The notes below the pieces were generated by a model. That model worked only from the letters and a program-made list of their open reading frames with translations, was not told where the DNA came from and ran no database searches. From Dinoroseobacter sp965279125 (GTDB lineage Bacteria; Pseudomonadota; Alphaproteobacteria; Rhodobacterales; Rhodobacteraceae), in contig CBDIHL010000039.1 of assembly GCA_965279125.1 (NCBI GenBank), positions 1-64,000 of the forward strand: a stretch of 64,000 bases of DNA, read 5' to 3'. The translations under genes were made by a program, and so were the position numbers. Below, one piece after another: positions 7,523 through 16,816 of the stretch (position 1 is the first letter of the stretch; the number at the start of each line of letters is the position of its first letter).

Positions 7523-9249
7523 TCACAAATCCTGATATCGACCCGCTAGAGGTTTGGGCCAGGGCCGCCACAGCGATTGCGCTGCTCGCGATTGATCCCG
7601 CTGGTCTACAGGGCCTGTGGGTTCGTGCCCGCGTTGGGCCTGCGCGGGATCGCTTGATGCAGGCCTTGATGCCTGTGATGGACCGACCTGTGGCACGGCT
7701 TCCGCTGACCATAACCGACGATCAGCTGTTCGGCGGCGTGGACCTTTCCGCGACTTTGGCCGCTGGCAAAGTCGTCCACAGCGCTGGGCTGGTGCGACAT
7801 GCCCCGATGGCGCTGGTTTTGCCAATGGCCGAGCGTGCTTTGGCAGGTCTGAATGCGCGGTTGGCGCAGGTTCTCGATGCGAATGACGGCCATTGCTTGA
7901 TCGCGCTGGATGAGGGTGCTGAGCCTGACGAGCGGCTGGGGTCTACGCTTGTCGACCGGCTGGGTTTGCACCTCAACCTCGAAGGGCTGGCCCTTGCCGA
8001 TTGTCCCGAGCTAGAGGTGAAGCCCGCTGACATCGCCGCTGCTCGTATGCGGTTGGCGGATGTGAGGTTGCCCGAAGATGCCGCCCAGACCGTCGCGATT
8101 GTGGCCGCTAAGCTTGGTGTTCATTCCCTGCGCGCCCCGCTGTTGGCGTTGGTGGCCGCGCGGGCGTCCGCGGCGCTGGAAGGCCATGCGGTGGTGACCG
8201 AGGATGACCTGATCACCGCGACCGAGTTGGTGCTCGCCCCCCGCGCGACGATTTTGCCCCAAGACGAGGCTGAAGAGCAGCCAGCAGACGACCCCGCGCC
8301 GCCCCCGCCTGAGCAGGACGCGCAAACCGACACCCCGCCAGAGGAGGATGTCGAGGACCAAGTCCCCGACGCCTTGCCGGAGGAGGTTTTGCTTGAGGCC
8401 GCGAAAGCGCTTCTGCCTGCTGATCTTCTGGCAAGATTGGCCGCGGGCACGACACCTAGATCGTCGAAGTCAAACGCAGGCTCTGGTGATGTGAAGAAGG
8501 GCAACCGTCGTGGGCGGCCTTTGCCCTCGCGTCCCGGCAGGCTGGACGGGCAATCGCGGATTGATTTGGTCGCGACCTTGCGCGCCGCTGCCCCTTGGCA
8601 AACGATCCGCCGCAAGCTGACGCCCGATGCGCCGCAGAAAGTGCTAATTCGCGCCGAGGATATTCGCCTGCGCCGCTTTCAGGAAAAGTCCGACCGCCTG
8701 CTGATCTTCGCCGTCGATGCGTCCGGTTCCGCCGCATTCACGCGTCTGGCCGAGGCGAAGGGCGCCGTCGAGATGTTGCTGGGCGAGGCTTACGCGCGGC
8801 GCGATCATGTCGCCCTGGTGTCCTTCCGGGGCGAGGCGGCTGAAATCCTGCTGCCGCCCACCCGATCACTTGTGCAAACCAAGCGCCGTCTTGCGGGTCT
8901 GCCCGGTGGCGGGGGCACGCCGCTGGCGGCTGGGCTGCAAAGTGCCATGACGCTGGCGGATCAATCGCGCAGTCGTGGGATGACGCCCTCGATTGCGATC
9001 CTGACGGATGGGAAGGCGAATATTGCGCTGGATGGGACGGCCAACAGACCTGCGGCGGCGGCGGACGCTGAACGCATGGCGCGGGTGATGCGCGCGACCG
9101 CGATCCCGACTCTGGTGATTGACATGAGCCCTCGTCCGCAAGCGCAGCTGCGCCAGCTCGCCGGAACGATGGACGCCCCTTATGTGCCATTGCCGCGCGC
9201 CGATGCCAGCCGTCTGTCGGCTGCCGTGAACGGAGCGCTGGGCGAATGA
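7519..9249 (+). CDS. bchD: Magnesium chelatase subunit D
   Basis: Platform subunit of Mg-chelatase that forms the hexameric ring with BchI and contacts BchH. 576 residues. It has an N-terminal degenerate AAA+ module lacking a proper Walker A, an acidic proline-rich linker at roughly residues 249-290, and a C-terminal integrin-I/von Willebrand A domain. The metal-ion-dependent adhesion motif DASGS starts at residue 400, with AILTDGKANIAL later in the domain. The start is GTG, overlapping the bchI stop (GTGA). Confidence 0.97.
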   Translation: MITNPDIDPLEVWARAATAIALLAIDPAGLQGLWVRARVGPARDRLMQALMPVMDRPVARLPLTITDDQLFGGVDLSATLAAGKVVHSAGLVRHAPMALVLPMAERALAGLNARLAQVLDANDGHCLIALDEGAEPDERLGSTLVDRLGLHLNLEGLALADCPELEVKPADIAAARMRLADVRLPEDAAQTVAIVAAKLGVHSLRAPLLALVAARASAALEGHAVVTEDDLITATELVLAPRATILPQDEAEEQPADDPAPPPPEQDAQTDTPPEEDVEDQVPDALPEEVLLEAAKALLPADLLARLAAGTTPRSSKSNAGSGDVKKGNRRGRPLPSRPGRLDGQSRIDLVATLRAAAPWQTIRRKLTPDAPQKVLIRAEDIRLRRFQEKSDRLLIFAVDASGSAAFTRLAEAKGAVEMLLGEAYARRDHVALVSFRGEAAEILLPPTRSLVQTKRRLAGLPGGGGTPLAAGLQSAMTLADQSRSRGMTPSIAILTDGKANIALDGTANRPAAAADAERMARVMRATAIPTLVIDMSPRPQAQLRQLAGTMDAPYVPLPRADASRLSAAVNGALGE

Positions 9250-10145
9250 ACTGGACGGAAGAAGAAGCAGGTTGGCCAAACGCTGCCCATAGTCGGTTCC
9301 GCCATCACGGGCCGCATGATTGGCACGTGCAGGAGGTCGGGCCGCGTGATGCGCCGACAATTCTGCTGTTGCACGGAGCAGGCGCGTCCAGTCATTCTTT
9401 TGCAACGCTGTTGCCCCGTTTGGCCGAAACGTATCGGGTTATTGCGCTGGATATGCCGGGTCATGGCTTCACCAAGCGCGGTCCCATCGCACGCTTGCGT
9501 CTGCCCCATGTGGCGCGTGATATTGCAGCGCTTTTGCTGGCTGAAGGGGCGACGCCTGATCTCGTTATCGGCCATTCGGCGGGGGCCGCCGTTGCGCTGG
9601 AATTGACCAAGCATTTGCCAATCAAGGGGATCGTGGCCTTGAACGGAGCGCTGAGCGCGTTTCAAGGCATCGCGGGCTGGCTGTTTCCGGCCTTGGCCAA
9701 GGTGCTGGCCCTGAACCCATTCACCGCATTTTTCTTCGCGCGCACTGCGACCCCAAAAAACGTCGCCCAAATGATCGAGGCAACTGGCAGCAAGCTGACG
9801 GACGCCCAACTGCGGCCCTACTACCGTCTTGTGCGGGATCGCGGTCATGTGGACGGCACGTTGTCGATGATGTCGCAATGGGATCTGCGGCCCTTGATGG
9901 CGCGTCTGCCGGATATTGAGACACCCGTCCTGATCCTATCGGGCAAGCTTGACGCGGCGGTGTCGCCAAGCACTAGTAAGACGGCTGCCAAGCATTTGGC
10001 CAATGCCCATCACATGGCGATCCCGAAGGTGGGGCATTTGATGCACGAGGAAGACCCGCAATTGATCCTCGCGCGGATCACACCGTTTATGGAGGCGGTC
10101 TTAAGCGGGACCGAGCCTTTCGCGGAGCTCGCGCAGCACAGGTAG
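9246..10145 (+). CDS. bchO: Alpha/beta hydrolase linked to Mg-chelatase
   Basis: A 299-residue alpha/beta hydrolase of the BchO family, found beside bchID in purple bacteria. Its exact reaction is unknown; it is proposed to assist magnesium chelation. Family features are the oxyanion strand LLLHGAGASSHSF, the nucleophile elbow VIGHSAGAAVALEL (serine near residue 110), the acid in PVLILSGKLDAAVSP and the histidine in VGHLMHEEDP. The start overlaps bchD by four bases. Its 3' end overlaps the convergent marR gene by 45 bases. Confidence 0.93.
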   Translation: MNWTEEEAGWPNAAHSRFRHHGPHDWHVQEVGPRDAPTILLLHGAGASSHSFATLLPRLAETYRVIALDMPGHGFTKRGPIARLRLPHVARDIAALLLAEGATPDLVIGHSAGAAVALELTKHLPIKGIVALNGALSAFQGIAGWLFPALAKVLALNPFTAFFFARTATPKNVAQMIEATGSKLTDAQLRPYYRLVRDRGHVDGTLSMMSQWDLRPLMARLPDIETPVLILSGKLDAAVSPSTSKTAAKHLANAHHMAIPKVGHLMHEEDPQLILARITPFMEAVLSGTEPFAELAQHR

Positions 10146-10547
10146 GGCGGCGCGCAAACGGTCTTCGCCGAGGCTTTTGCCAACATCTTCAAGCACAGGG
10201 GCGATAGCGGCAATCGCGGCATCGCGTGCGTTGCGTCCGGCGGGGCTGATCGCCACCAGCTTGCGCCGCGCATCTTCCCAATCAGGGCGAATATGCACAT
10301 GCCCGGCCCATTCCAGTTTTCCTAACGTGTTGGTCATGGCCCCCTTGGTCACATGGAGCGTGCGGGCCAATTGCGCGGGCGTGCGTTCCTCCCCGATGCG
10401 GGCGAGGTGGTTCAGAACAGAAAAGTGGCTGATCTCCATGCCTTTGGGCAACGCTTTTGCCAGACGTGCGCGGGCCAATTGCTCGACCGAGAGGATTTCG
10501 CTGAAAAACGCTACTGCGAGGGGGTCATTTGGGCGGCCGTCGGTCAT
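10101..10547 (-). CDS. MarR-family transcriptional regulator
   Basis: A 148-residue winged-helix regulator: dimerisation helices at both ends and a central MarR domain (HFSVLNHLARIGEERTPAQL, then VTKGAMTNTLGKLEWAGHV and the wing RRKLVAISPAG). The ligand is unknown. It is the last gene of a grxC-amidase-marR run (ATGA overlap with the amidase gene), so it may respond to the same condition as those genes rather than to light. Its 3' end overlaps bchO on the other strand. Confidence 0.88.
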   Translation of the reverse strand: MTDGRPNDPLAVAFFSEILSVEQLARARLAKALPKGMEISHFSVLNHLARIGEERTPAQLARTLHVTKGAMTNTLGKLEWAGHVHIRPDWEDARRKLVAISPAGRNARDAAIAAIAPVLEDVGKSLGEDRLRAALPVLRELRERLGPA

Positions 10548-11377
10548 GGGCTAATAGAATATGCGCGTGACCCCGAAAGGGAAGGCAATTTGCGGCGAAT
10601 CTCGGCAACCGATGCAATATCAAGATCAACAAGCGTCACGCCGGGCGTTTTTCCGGCGTCTGCAAGCACTTTGCCCCAAGGATCAATCGCGAGGGAATGA
10701 CCGTGAGTTTTGCGCACGCGATCTGTCTGGCTGGGATGGATGCCGGTTTGCGCAGGGGCGAGAACGAAACATCCGGTCTCGATCGCGCGGGCGCGCAACA
10801 AGGGCTCCCAATGGCCCGGCCCGGTGGCTTGGCTGAACGCGGACGGGACGGTCAGGATATCGGCGCCTGCGAGGGCGAGATCGCGGTAGAGGTGCGGGAA
10901 ACGGACGTCATAGCAAATGGTCATGCCGATTTTCCCGAACGGCGTGTCGGCAAGCACCGCACGATCACCGGGACGATAGCCTTTGGATTCGCGGTAAGTC
11001 TCGGCCGCGCTGACCTGCACGTCGAACATGTGGATCTTGTCGTACCACGCAGCGATCCCACCCGACGCGTCGATCAGCAGCGAGCGGTTCGCGAACCGGC
11101 AATCTGCATCCTCGGTCTTCAAAGCGAGCGAGCCGAGTAGCACCCAAACCCCATGCTTGGCGGCAAGATCGCGCGCCACCCTAAGCGTTGGATCGTCGTC
11201 TTGATGGCTGAGCTGTGCCTGCTGCTGCGCGCGACTGCCCGACAGGCAATTCGTCACCTCAGGCGTCAGGATCAGGTCCGCACCACCCTTGACACAGGCC
11301 GAAATCCCGGCGCTGAGCTGATCCAGATTGTCGGCAACCACGTCACCGCTTGTCATCTGGATCAGACCCATGCGCAT
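10544..11377 (-). CDS. Carbon-nitrogen hydrolase (nitrilase/Nit family amidase)
   Basis: A 277-residue nitrilase-superfamily enzyme. The Glu-Lys-Cys triad is visible: E40 in LTPEVTN, K114 in WYDKIHMFD and C155 in MTICYDVRFPHLYRDL. Sequence around the triad resembles the Nit1/Nit2 branch, whose members hydrolyse deaminated glutathione or omega-amides; the neighbouring glutaredoxin gene makes a glutathione-repair role plausible but not proven. It lies four bases after grxC and overlaps marR. Confidence 0.9.
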   Translation of the reverse strand: MRMGLIQMTSGDVVADNLDQLSAGISACVKGGADLILTPEVTNCLSGSRAQQQAQLSHQDDDPTLRVARDLAAKHGVWVLLGSLALKTEDADCRFANRSLLIDASGGIAAWYDKIHMFDVQVSAAETYRESKGYRPGDRAVLADTPFGKIGMTICYDVRFPHLYRDLALAGADILTVPSAFSQATGPGHWEPLLRARAIETGCFVLAPAQTGIHPSQTDRVRKTHGHSLAIDPWGKVLADAGKTPGVTLVDLDIASVAEIRRKLPSLSGSRAYSISP

Positions 11378-11381
11378 CAGA

Positions 11382-11642
11382 TCAGGCCGCTTTCAGCATC
11401 GCGTCGAGCTTGCCCGCACGCTCTAGCGCCATCAGCTCGTCACATCCGCCGACATGTTTATCGCCAATGAAGATCTGTGGAACGGTGTGGCGCCCTTTGG
11501 CCTTGGACATCATCTCCTGCTTTTTGGCGGCATTCCGGGACACGTCCGTCTCGGTAAACGACACCGATTTCGCGTTCAGAAGGCGCTTGGCCATGTGGCA
11601 AAACCCGCAGGTGGGCGAGGTGTAGATATGGACGGGCTGCAT
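11382..11642 (-). CDS. grxC: Glutaredoxin 3
   Basis: An 86-residue dithiol glutaredoxin with the thioredoxin fold, reducing protein disulfides and glutathione mixed disulfides in the cytoplasm. The active site is C12-G-F-C15 in YTSPTCGFCHMAK; the cis-proline loop TVPQIFIGD and the glutathione-binding GGCDEL follow. I start at the ATG before QPVHIYTSP because the 12-codon upstream extension is not family-like. First gene of grxC-amidase-marR on the minus strand. Confidence 0.93.
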   Translation of the reverse strand: MQPVHIYTSPTCGFCHMAKRLLNAKSVSFTETDVSRNAAKKQEMMSKAKGRHTVPQIFIGDKHVGGCDELMALERAGKLDAMLKAA

Positions 11643-11764
11643 CGGGGGCCTCCTTTGAGCAAGTGTTAGGCACAGCATCTAGGCGCTTGGTGGCGAAATG
11701 TCAGCAATCTTGCAGAATTACCCGAAAACGTGACGACGGTGATAGCACATGTGGACAGTTATGT

Positions 11765-11782
11765 TGTAAACTAAACTGGACA
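11765..11782 (+). promoter_or_regulatory. PpsR/CrtJ operator upstream of crtI
   Basis: TGT-AAACTAAACTGG-ACA, a TGT-N12-ACA palindrome ending 19 bases before the crtI start and in the divergent gap to grxC. It is the only such site I read in this 159-base gap. Confidence 0.75.
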
Positions 11783-11801
11783 CCGTTACCGTGAGTTTAG
11801 A

Positions 11802-13382
11802 ATGACCCGACTCGACCAGATCAGACCCGCTTCACCCGTCTCAGCAATCCCCGACCAAGCGCCCAGCGAGGCGATTGTCATCGGTGCGGGGCTGGGCGGC
11901 CTTGCCTCTGCCATGCGGCTGGGGGCGAAGGGGTACCGCGTGACGGTGCTCGACAAGCTGGATAAACCCGGCGGGCGAGGATCTTCGATCAGCCAAGACG
12001 GGCATCGCTTTGATCTGGGTCCGACGATCATCACCGTGCCGCAGGTCTACGAGGATTTGTGGGCCACCTGTGGGCGCAATTTCAGGGACGATGTTGATCT
12101 GCGCCCGATGGACCCGTTCTACGAGATCCGCTGGCCCGATGGCGAGAAATTCACTGCCCGTCAGTCCACCGAGGCGATGGAGGCTGAGGTTGCCCGCATC
12201 TCGCCCGGTGACGTCAAAGGCTACAAGCGGTTCATGAAAGATGCCGAGCGGCGCTATGTCGTGGGCTATGAGGGGATGCTGACCAAGCCGATGCACAAGA
12301 TTTGGGAGACCTTGAAGGTGCTTCCCGAATTTGCGCTTCTGCGCGCCGATCAATCCATCCTCGGGCTGGCGAAAAAGCGCGTCCGCGACCCACGCCTGCG
12401 CATGGCGCTGTCGTTTCACCCGCTGTTCATTGGCGGCGATCCGATGAATGTGACCTCGATTTATGCGCTCGTTGGCTACCTCGAGAAGCAGTTCGGCGTG
12501 CATTATGCCATGGGTGGGGTGCAGGCGATTGCCGATGCGATGGTCAAGGTGATCGAGGATCAAGGCGGCGAGGTGCGTTTGGGCGAAACGGTCGATGAGA
12601 TCGTGCTGGAGAATAAAGCCGCGAAGGGTGTGCGTCTGGGCAGTGGCGAGTCGCTCGCCGCGCCAGTGATCGTCAGCAATGCCGATGCGGGCCACACCTA
12701 TTCCAAGCTGCTCCGCAAGGAACCGAAGAAGCGTTGGAGGGACGCCAAGCTGAAACGCCGTCGCTGGTCTATGGGTCTGTTTGTTTGGTATTTCGGCACC
12801 AAAGGCACCGCCGCTATGTGGAAGGATGTTGGCCACCACACCATCCTATCCGGCCCCCGCTATGAAGGGTTGCTGCGCGATATCTTCATCAAAGGGCGGC
12901 TTTGTGACGACATGAGCCTCTATGTCCATCGCCCCTCCCTGACCGATCCCGGTGTCGCGCCCAAAGGCGATGACACGTTCTATGCGCTCTCGCCGGTTCC
13001 GCATCTGGGCCACGATACTCCGGTGGATTGGGAGGCCGAGGGCGAGGCGTATCGTCAGAAGGTTGCAAAGGTGCTCGACGGGTTCATTCCCGGTTTTGAG
13101 GACCGTATCAGCACCCAAAAAATCTTCACACCCGAGACCTTCAAGGATCGCTATTTGTCGCCCAATGGCAGCGGTTTCTCGATTGAGCCGCGCATTCTGC
13201 AAAGCGCCTGGTTCCGCCCGCATAACGTCAGCGAAGAAGCGAAAGGTCTGTTTCTTGCTGGCGCTGGCACTCATCCCGGTGCGGGTGTGCCGGGTGTGAT
13301 CTCGTCTGCCGAGGTGGTTGCCAAGATGGTGCCCGACGCGCCTGTGCCCGTGCAAACCCCGATGAAGCTGGCCGCCGAATGA
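11802..13382 (+). CDS. crtI: Phytoene desaturase
   Basis: FAD-dependent desaturase converting phytoene to neurosporene in the spheroidene pathway. 526 residues. The N-terminal dinucleotide-binding motif IVIGAGLGGLASAMRLGAKG begins near residue 25, and the C-terminal carotenoid-desaturase signature FLAGAGTHPGAGVPGVISSA is intact. The protein starts with about 20 variable residues before the Rossmann strand. The stop overlaps the crtB start (ATGA), forming the crtIB pair under the operator at 11765. Confidence 0.97.
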   Translation: MTRLDQIRPASPVSAIPDQAPSEAIVIGAGLGGLASAMRLGAKGYRVTVLDKLDKPGGRGSSISQDGHRFDLGPTIITVPQVYEDLWATCGRNFRDDVDLRPMDPFYEIRWPDGEKFTARQSTEAMEAEVARISPGDVKGYKRFMKDAERRYVVGYEGMLTKPMHKIWETLKVLPEFALLRADQSILGLAKKRVRDPRLRMALSFHPLFIGGDPMNVTSIYALVGYLEKQFGVHYAMGGVQAIADAMVKVIEDQGGEVRLGETVDEIVLENKAAKGVRLGSGESLAAPVIVSNADAGHTYSKLLRKEPKKRWRDAKLKRRRWSMGLFVWYFGTKGTAAMWKDVGHHTILSGPRYEGLLRDIFIKGRLCDDMSLYVHRPSLTDPGVAPKGDDTFYALSPVPHLGHDTPVDWEAEGEAYRQKVAKVLDGFIPGFEDRISTQKIFTPETFKDRYLSPNGSGFSIEPRILQSAWFRPHNVSEEAKGLFLAGAGTHPGAGVPGVISSAEVVAKMVPDAPVPVQTPMKLAAE

Positions 13383-14401
13383 GCGCTGCATCGGACATGG
13401 ATCACTGCCGCGAGGCGATCCGTCATGGGTCGCTGTCGTTCCACGCGGCCTCGAAATTGTTGCCGTCGAAGATGCGCGATCCGGCGCTGGCGCTTTATGC
13501 GTTTTGCCGGGTTGCGGATGATGCGGTGGACCTCGTGGACGAGAAGGCAGCGGCGGTGCTTAGCCTGCGCGACCGCCTCGATGATTGCTACCGCGGCACC
13601 CCGCGCAATGACCCGACGGACCGTGCGTTTGCCCGCATGATCGAAGCGCATAACATGCCGCGTGAGCTGCCCGAGGCTTTGCTGGAAGGCTTTGCCTGGG
13701 ACGCGATGGAATATCGCTACGAGACGCTCAGCGATGTGCGCGCCTATTCCGCGCGCGTGGCCGCTGCTGTTGGCGCGATGATGACCGTCCTGATGGGCGT
13801 GCGCGATGCCGATGCCTTGGCCCGTGCGTGTGATCTGGGCGTTGCGATGCAGTTGACCAATATCAGTCGCGATGTGGGCGAAGATGCGCGCGAAGGACGG
13901 CTGTATCTGCCGCTTGAGATGATGCGCGAGGCTGGCCTTGATCCCGATGCTTTCCTCGCCGACCCAAAACCCTCGCCTGAATTAACCCGCGTGATCCGTG
14001 CGTTGTTGGCCGAGGCGCAGCGCCTCTATACGCGGGCTGAGGCGGGCATTGGCGCGCTGCCGTTTTCTGCCCGTACAGGCATTTTCGCAGCGAGATATAT
14101 CTACGCGGCGATTGGTAACGATCTGCGGCGGCACAATTTCGACAATATCAATCATCGTTCCCATACTTCGAAAACCGAAAAACTGTGGCTTATCGGGGTT
14201 TCAGGGCTTGCGAGCGTCACCTCAACCGTCATGCCGCGCTCAGCCGTGATCATGGCGCGCCCCCTGCCTGAGACTGCGTTCCTGGTGGAAGCGGCTGCAT
14301 CGGAGCGCGCCACCTCCAGCTGGGGCGGAGGGCGTTCGGGCACGATGTTGGGTCTGTTTGCGCAGCTTGAAGCCCGCGACCGGGAAATGCGCGGCGTCTA
14401 G
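13379..14401 (+). CDS. crtB: Phytoene synthase
   Basis: Condenses two geranylgeranyl diphosphates to phytoene, the first committed carotenoid step. 340 residues. Aspartate-rich substrate motifs are DDAVD (in FCRVADDAVDLVDE) and RDVGED (in LTNISRDVGEDAREGRLYLP), both metal-binding in the squalene/phytoene synthase family. The stop codon overlaps the stop of the convergent crtC gene (shared bases CTAG at 14398-14401), leaving no room for a terminator between them. Confidence 0.97.
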   Translation: MSAASDMDHCREAIRHGSLSFHAASKLLPSKMRDPALALYAFCRVADDAVDLVDEKAAAVLSLRDRLDDCYRGTPRNDPTDRAFARMIEAHNMPRELPEALLEGFAWDAMEYRYETLSDVRAYSARVAAAVGAMMTVLMGVRDADALARACDLGVAMQLTNISRDVGEDAREGRLYLPLEMMREAGLDPDAFLADPKPSPELTRVIRALLAEAQRLYTRAEAGIGALPFSARTGIFAARYIYAAIGNDLRRHNFDNINHRSHTSKTEKLWLIGVSGLASVTSTVMPRSAVIMARPLPETAFLVEAAASERATSSWGGGRSGTMLGLFAQLEARDREMRGV

Positions 14402-15405
14402 AATTTCCAATTCGGGCGTCGCGGCACCCGCACGGCCAGCATTGGCATCAACCAAGGCCCCCGGAATCTATCGAGGTCGAGCGCTTCATGCACCCCGCGC
14501 GACCGCTCGCCATGGATCGTCGTCTCGACCCCGGCGCGCGAATAGAACGGCGCTTCGAGCATGAACTGCACTTGCTTCGGCGTCGTTCCGGCGTCGGCGC
14601 GCGTTTCACGCCGCACCATCCAGGCTGAGCGTTTGAACCGCGTCACCGGGGGGGCCTCCATCGGCACGACCGATCCGTCGAGGCCGAATTTCACCGCCAC
14701 ATCCAGCGTGCCCCCATCGCGGTATTGCGCATCGTAAAAGCAAGCCGAGCCGTCTTTCAGCGGGAACCGCCCCCAGCACCAATGCGAAAAGTCCGCTTCC
14801 AGCGCGCGGGTGCCGAAGTTGCTGTCGAAATAGCCATGGCCGCTCCATTGCCAGCCCTTCTGCTTTAGATCGACCTCGATCTCGGCAGTGGGGGCGATGG
14901 GCCGCCAGATATGCGCGCCGTCGGGGGTGAGGGGCAGCTCGACATTGGTGATGCCTGTGGGCTTCACGCGGATCTGTCCGGTCACGCGGCTGATGATCGG
15001 ATTGCTGATCTCGTCCACATCGATGACCAGCGTGTCGCCATCCCAACGCAGGGACGAGGGGCCGACGGTGAAGGTGTCTTCGGACTGCTGCAACGCGTCG
15101 CGCCCGCGATCGGTCATCGTGAACCGCCCGCCGGGACCGTAGGTGGCGACGTTGATGCAGACGTTGTTATGCGGGTCGCGGCGACCGCTCCAGCGATACC
15201 ACGGCGAGAAAACCGACCCTATGAAGGCGATGACGGAGATGGAGCGCGTCCCGCAGGCGCTGACCCCATCGACATACCACCAGGCGTAGCCGCCTTCAGG
15301 GACCTCGATGTTGAAGTTCGGTCCTGCATGATCGCCTCGGCCGCGTGCTGCCCGGAGAGGGTTGCCATCGGAATCCCCGCCCCCGGATGCACCCCGCCCC
15401 CGCAC
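14398..15405 (-). CDS. crtC: Hydroxyneurosporene synthase (carotenoid 1,2-hydratase), start uncertain
   Basis: Adds water across the C1-C2 double bond of acyclic carotenoids. The family core is clear: VPEGGYAWWYVDGVS, IAFIGSVFSPWYRW, NVATYGPGGRFTMTDRG, GYFDSNFGTRALE and WCWGRFPLKDG. Homology begins at about 15320, but no ATG, GTG or TTG lies in frame there. The first in-frame start upstream is GTG 15405, which gives 335 residues with about 25 unlikely leader residues. This start would overlap crtD by 187 bases, and even the conserved core overlaps the 3' end of crtD. The true start is unresolved. Confidence 0.85.
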   Translation of the reverse strand: MRGRGASGGGDSDGNPLRAARGRGDHAGPNFNIEVPEGGYAWWYVDGVSACGTRSISVIAFIGSVFSPWYRWSGRRDPHNNVCINVATYGPGGRFTMTDRGRDALQQSEDTFTVGPSSLRWDGDTLVIDVDEISNPIISRVTGQIRVKPTGITNVELPLTPDGAHIWRPIAPTAEIEVDLKQKGWQWSGHGYFDSNFGTRALEADFSHWCWGRFPLKDGSACFYDAQYRDGGTLDVAVKFGLDGSVVPMEAPPVTRFKRSAWMVRRETRADAGTTPKQVQFMLEAPFYSRAGVETTIHGERSRGVHEALDLDRFRGPWLMPMLAVRVPRRPNWKF

Positions 15406-16799
15406 AGGTACAGGCCCGCGATCTTGCTGCGCACTTTCGGACGCTGGAAGGCTGCCATCAGTCCATGTGGGCTCTGCCCGTAAAGGGATCCTTGGGACGC
15501 CGGAAACAGCGCGTCGAACTGGTGCGGCGTCGTCAGACTGGCGGGTCCCGGCGTTTCCGAGAAATCCAGTCCCATTGCCGAGAGGCGGTCGAAGGTGCGT
15601 GTCTGACATGTTTCAAATTCCCGGTCTGGGGGCGGGGCCGCGCTGGGCGGTCCGTTCATGATAATCTCGAACCGCTCTAGGCCCTCGGGCGTCTGGCCCG
15701 TGCCGCGGTCCTCGGCACAGATATAGAGCGTGGGATCGACGGGCATTTGGCCCTTGGCGAGGGGGTCGAATTCCTTGCGCGGATCGTCCCCGAAAAAGAC
15801 GTTGTGATGGGTCAGCGGTTTGCCCTTGGGGGTGGCGGCGAAGCTCCAGACATAAGCCGAAAGCGCGCGGGAGCTCATAGCGTTGGCATCGACGGCGCGC
15901 TTGGGCTTCTCGCCCAGCAGCCCTGTCGCCAGCGCACGTGGATCGCCGTTGAACAGGACGGTGCTTGCGGGGAAGCGGTCCTCGCCCTTGGTGTGAACGG
16001 CGGTGACGGTGCCTGATTGCACTTCCACCCGTGTCACATCGGTATTGAATTTGAAGGTCGCGCCTTTGGCTTCTGCAAGCTTGCGGATCGCTTGTGCCAA
16101 TTGGTGCATTCCGCCTTCAACCCGCCACACACCGCCGGCCTCGGCTTGCCAGATCAGACCCAGCACGGCGGGGGACCGGTAGGGCGAGCCACCAACATAA
16201 GTCGCATAGCGTCCGAAGAGTTGGCGCAGACGCGGATCGGTGAACCGCGATTTCAGGCGACGCGCGAGGGTGGCCCAAGGCATCAAGGCGGGCATCAGGC
16301 CGGGATCGCGCAGAACGCGTTTGACGAGGCCGGGAATGTTGGGCGTGGGATCGCGCATCATGGGCTGGTCGAACGCGTCATAAAGGCGCGCGGCCTCGGT
16401 GGAAAAGGCGCGGAACTGGGCCTCAGCCTTTGGACCAGCGAAGGTGCGCACGGCCTCGGCGCTGGCCTCGGGATCGGCGTGCAGATCAAGACTGCTGCCA
16501 TCGGACCAGAAATGGCGGGCCAGAACCTGCTCGCGGTGGAGGGTGACGTGGTCGGAGAGGCGCGTACCAGCGGCCTCAAACAGATCCTCGAACACGGGGC
16601 GCATTGTCATGACCGTAGGGCCTGCATCGACGGGGCCAGCGGCACTCGGAAGGGTGCGCATTTTGCCACCCGGCGTGCTTGCGCGTTCCAGTACGGTGAC
16701 GGAACGCCCGGCGCTCGCCAGACGCAGCGCTGCCGAGAGGCCACCGATTCCGGCCCCGATGATGACGATTTCTTCTGAATTTGTCTGGGGGCGCGGCAT
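15219..16799 (-). CDS. crtD: Hydroxyneurosporene/methoxyneurosporene desaturase
   Basis: C-3,4 desaturase of the spheroidene pathway, an FAD enzyme related to CrtI. 526 residues. It opens with the Rossmann motif IVIIGAGIGGLSAALRLASA and ends with the desaturase signature LYLCGGGVHPGAGIPMATL. The last 35 or so residues (arginine-, serine- and proline-rich, ending SPSSPS) are read through the 5' part of crtC in another frame and are probably not a folded domain. Divergent from crtE across a gap with two PpsR operators. Confidence 0.96.
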   Translation of the reverse strand: MPRPQTNSEEIVIIGAGIGGLSAALRLASAGRSVTVLERASTPGGKMRTLPSAAGPVDAGPTVMTMRPVFEDLFEAAGTRLSDHVTLHREQVLARHFWSDGSSLDLHADPEASAEAVRTFAGPKAEAQFRAFSTEAARLYDAFDQPMMRDPTPNIPGLVKRVLRDPGLMPALMPWATLARRLKSRFTDPRLRQLFGRYATYVGGSPYRSPAVLGLIWQAEAGGVWRVEGGMHQLAQAIRKLAEAKGATFKFNTDVTRVEVQSGTVTAVHTKGEDRFPASTVLFNGDPRALATGLLGEKPKRAVDANAMSSRALSAYVWSFAATPKGKPLTHHNVFFGDDPRKEFDPLAKGQMPVDPTLYICAEDRGTGQTPEGLERFEIIMNGPPSAAPPPDREFETCQTRTFDRLSAMGLDFSETPGPASLTTPHQFDALFPASQGSLYGQSPHGLMAAFQRPKVRSKIAGLYLCGGGVHPGAGIPMATLSGQHAAEAIMQDRTSTSRSLKAATPGGMSMGSAPAGRAPSPSSPS

Positions 16800-16816
16800 T
16801 TACGGTCCTTATTTCG

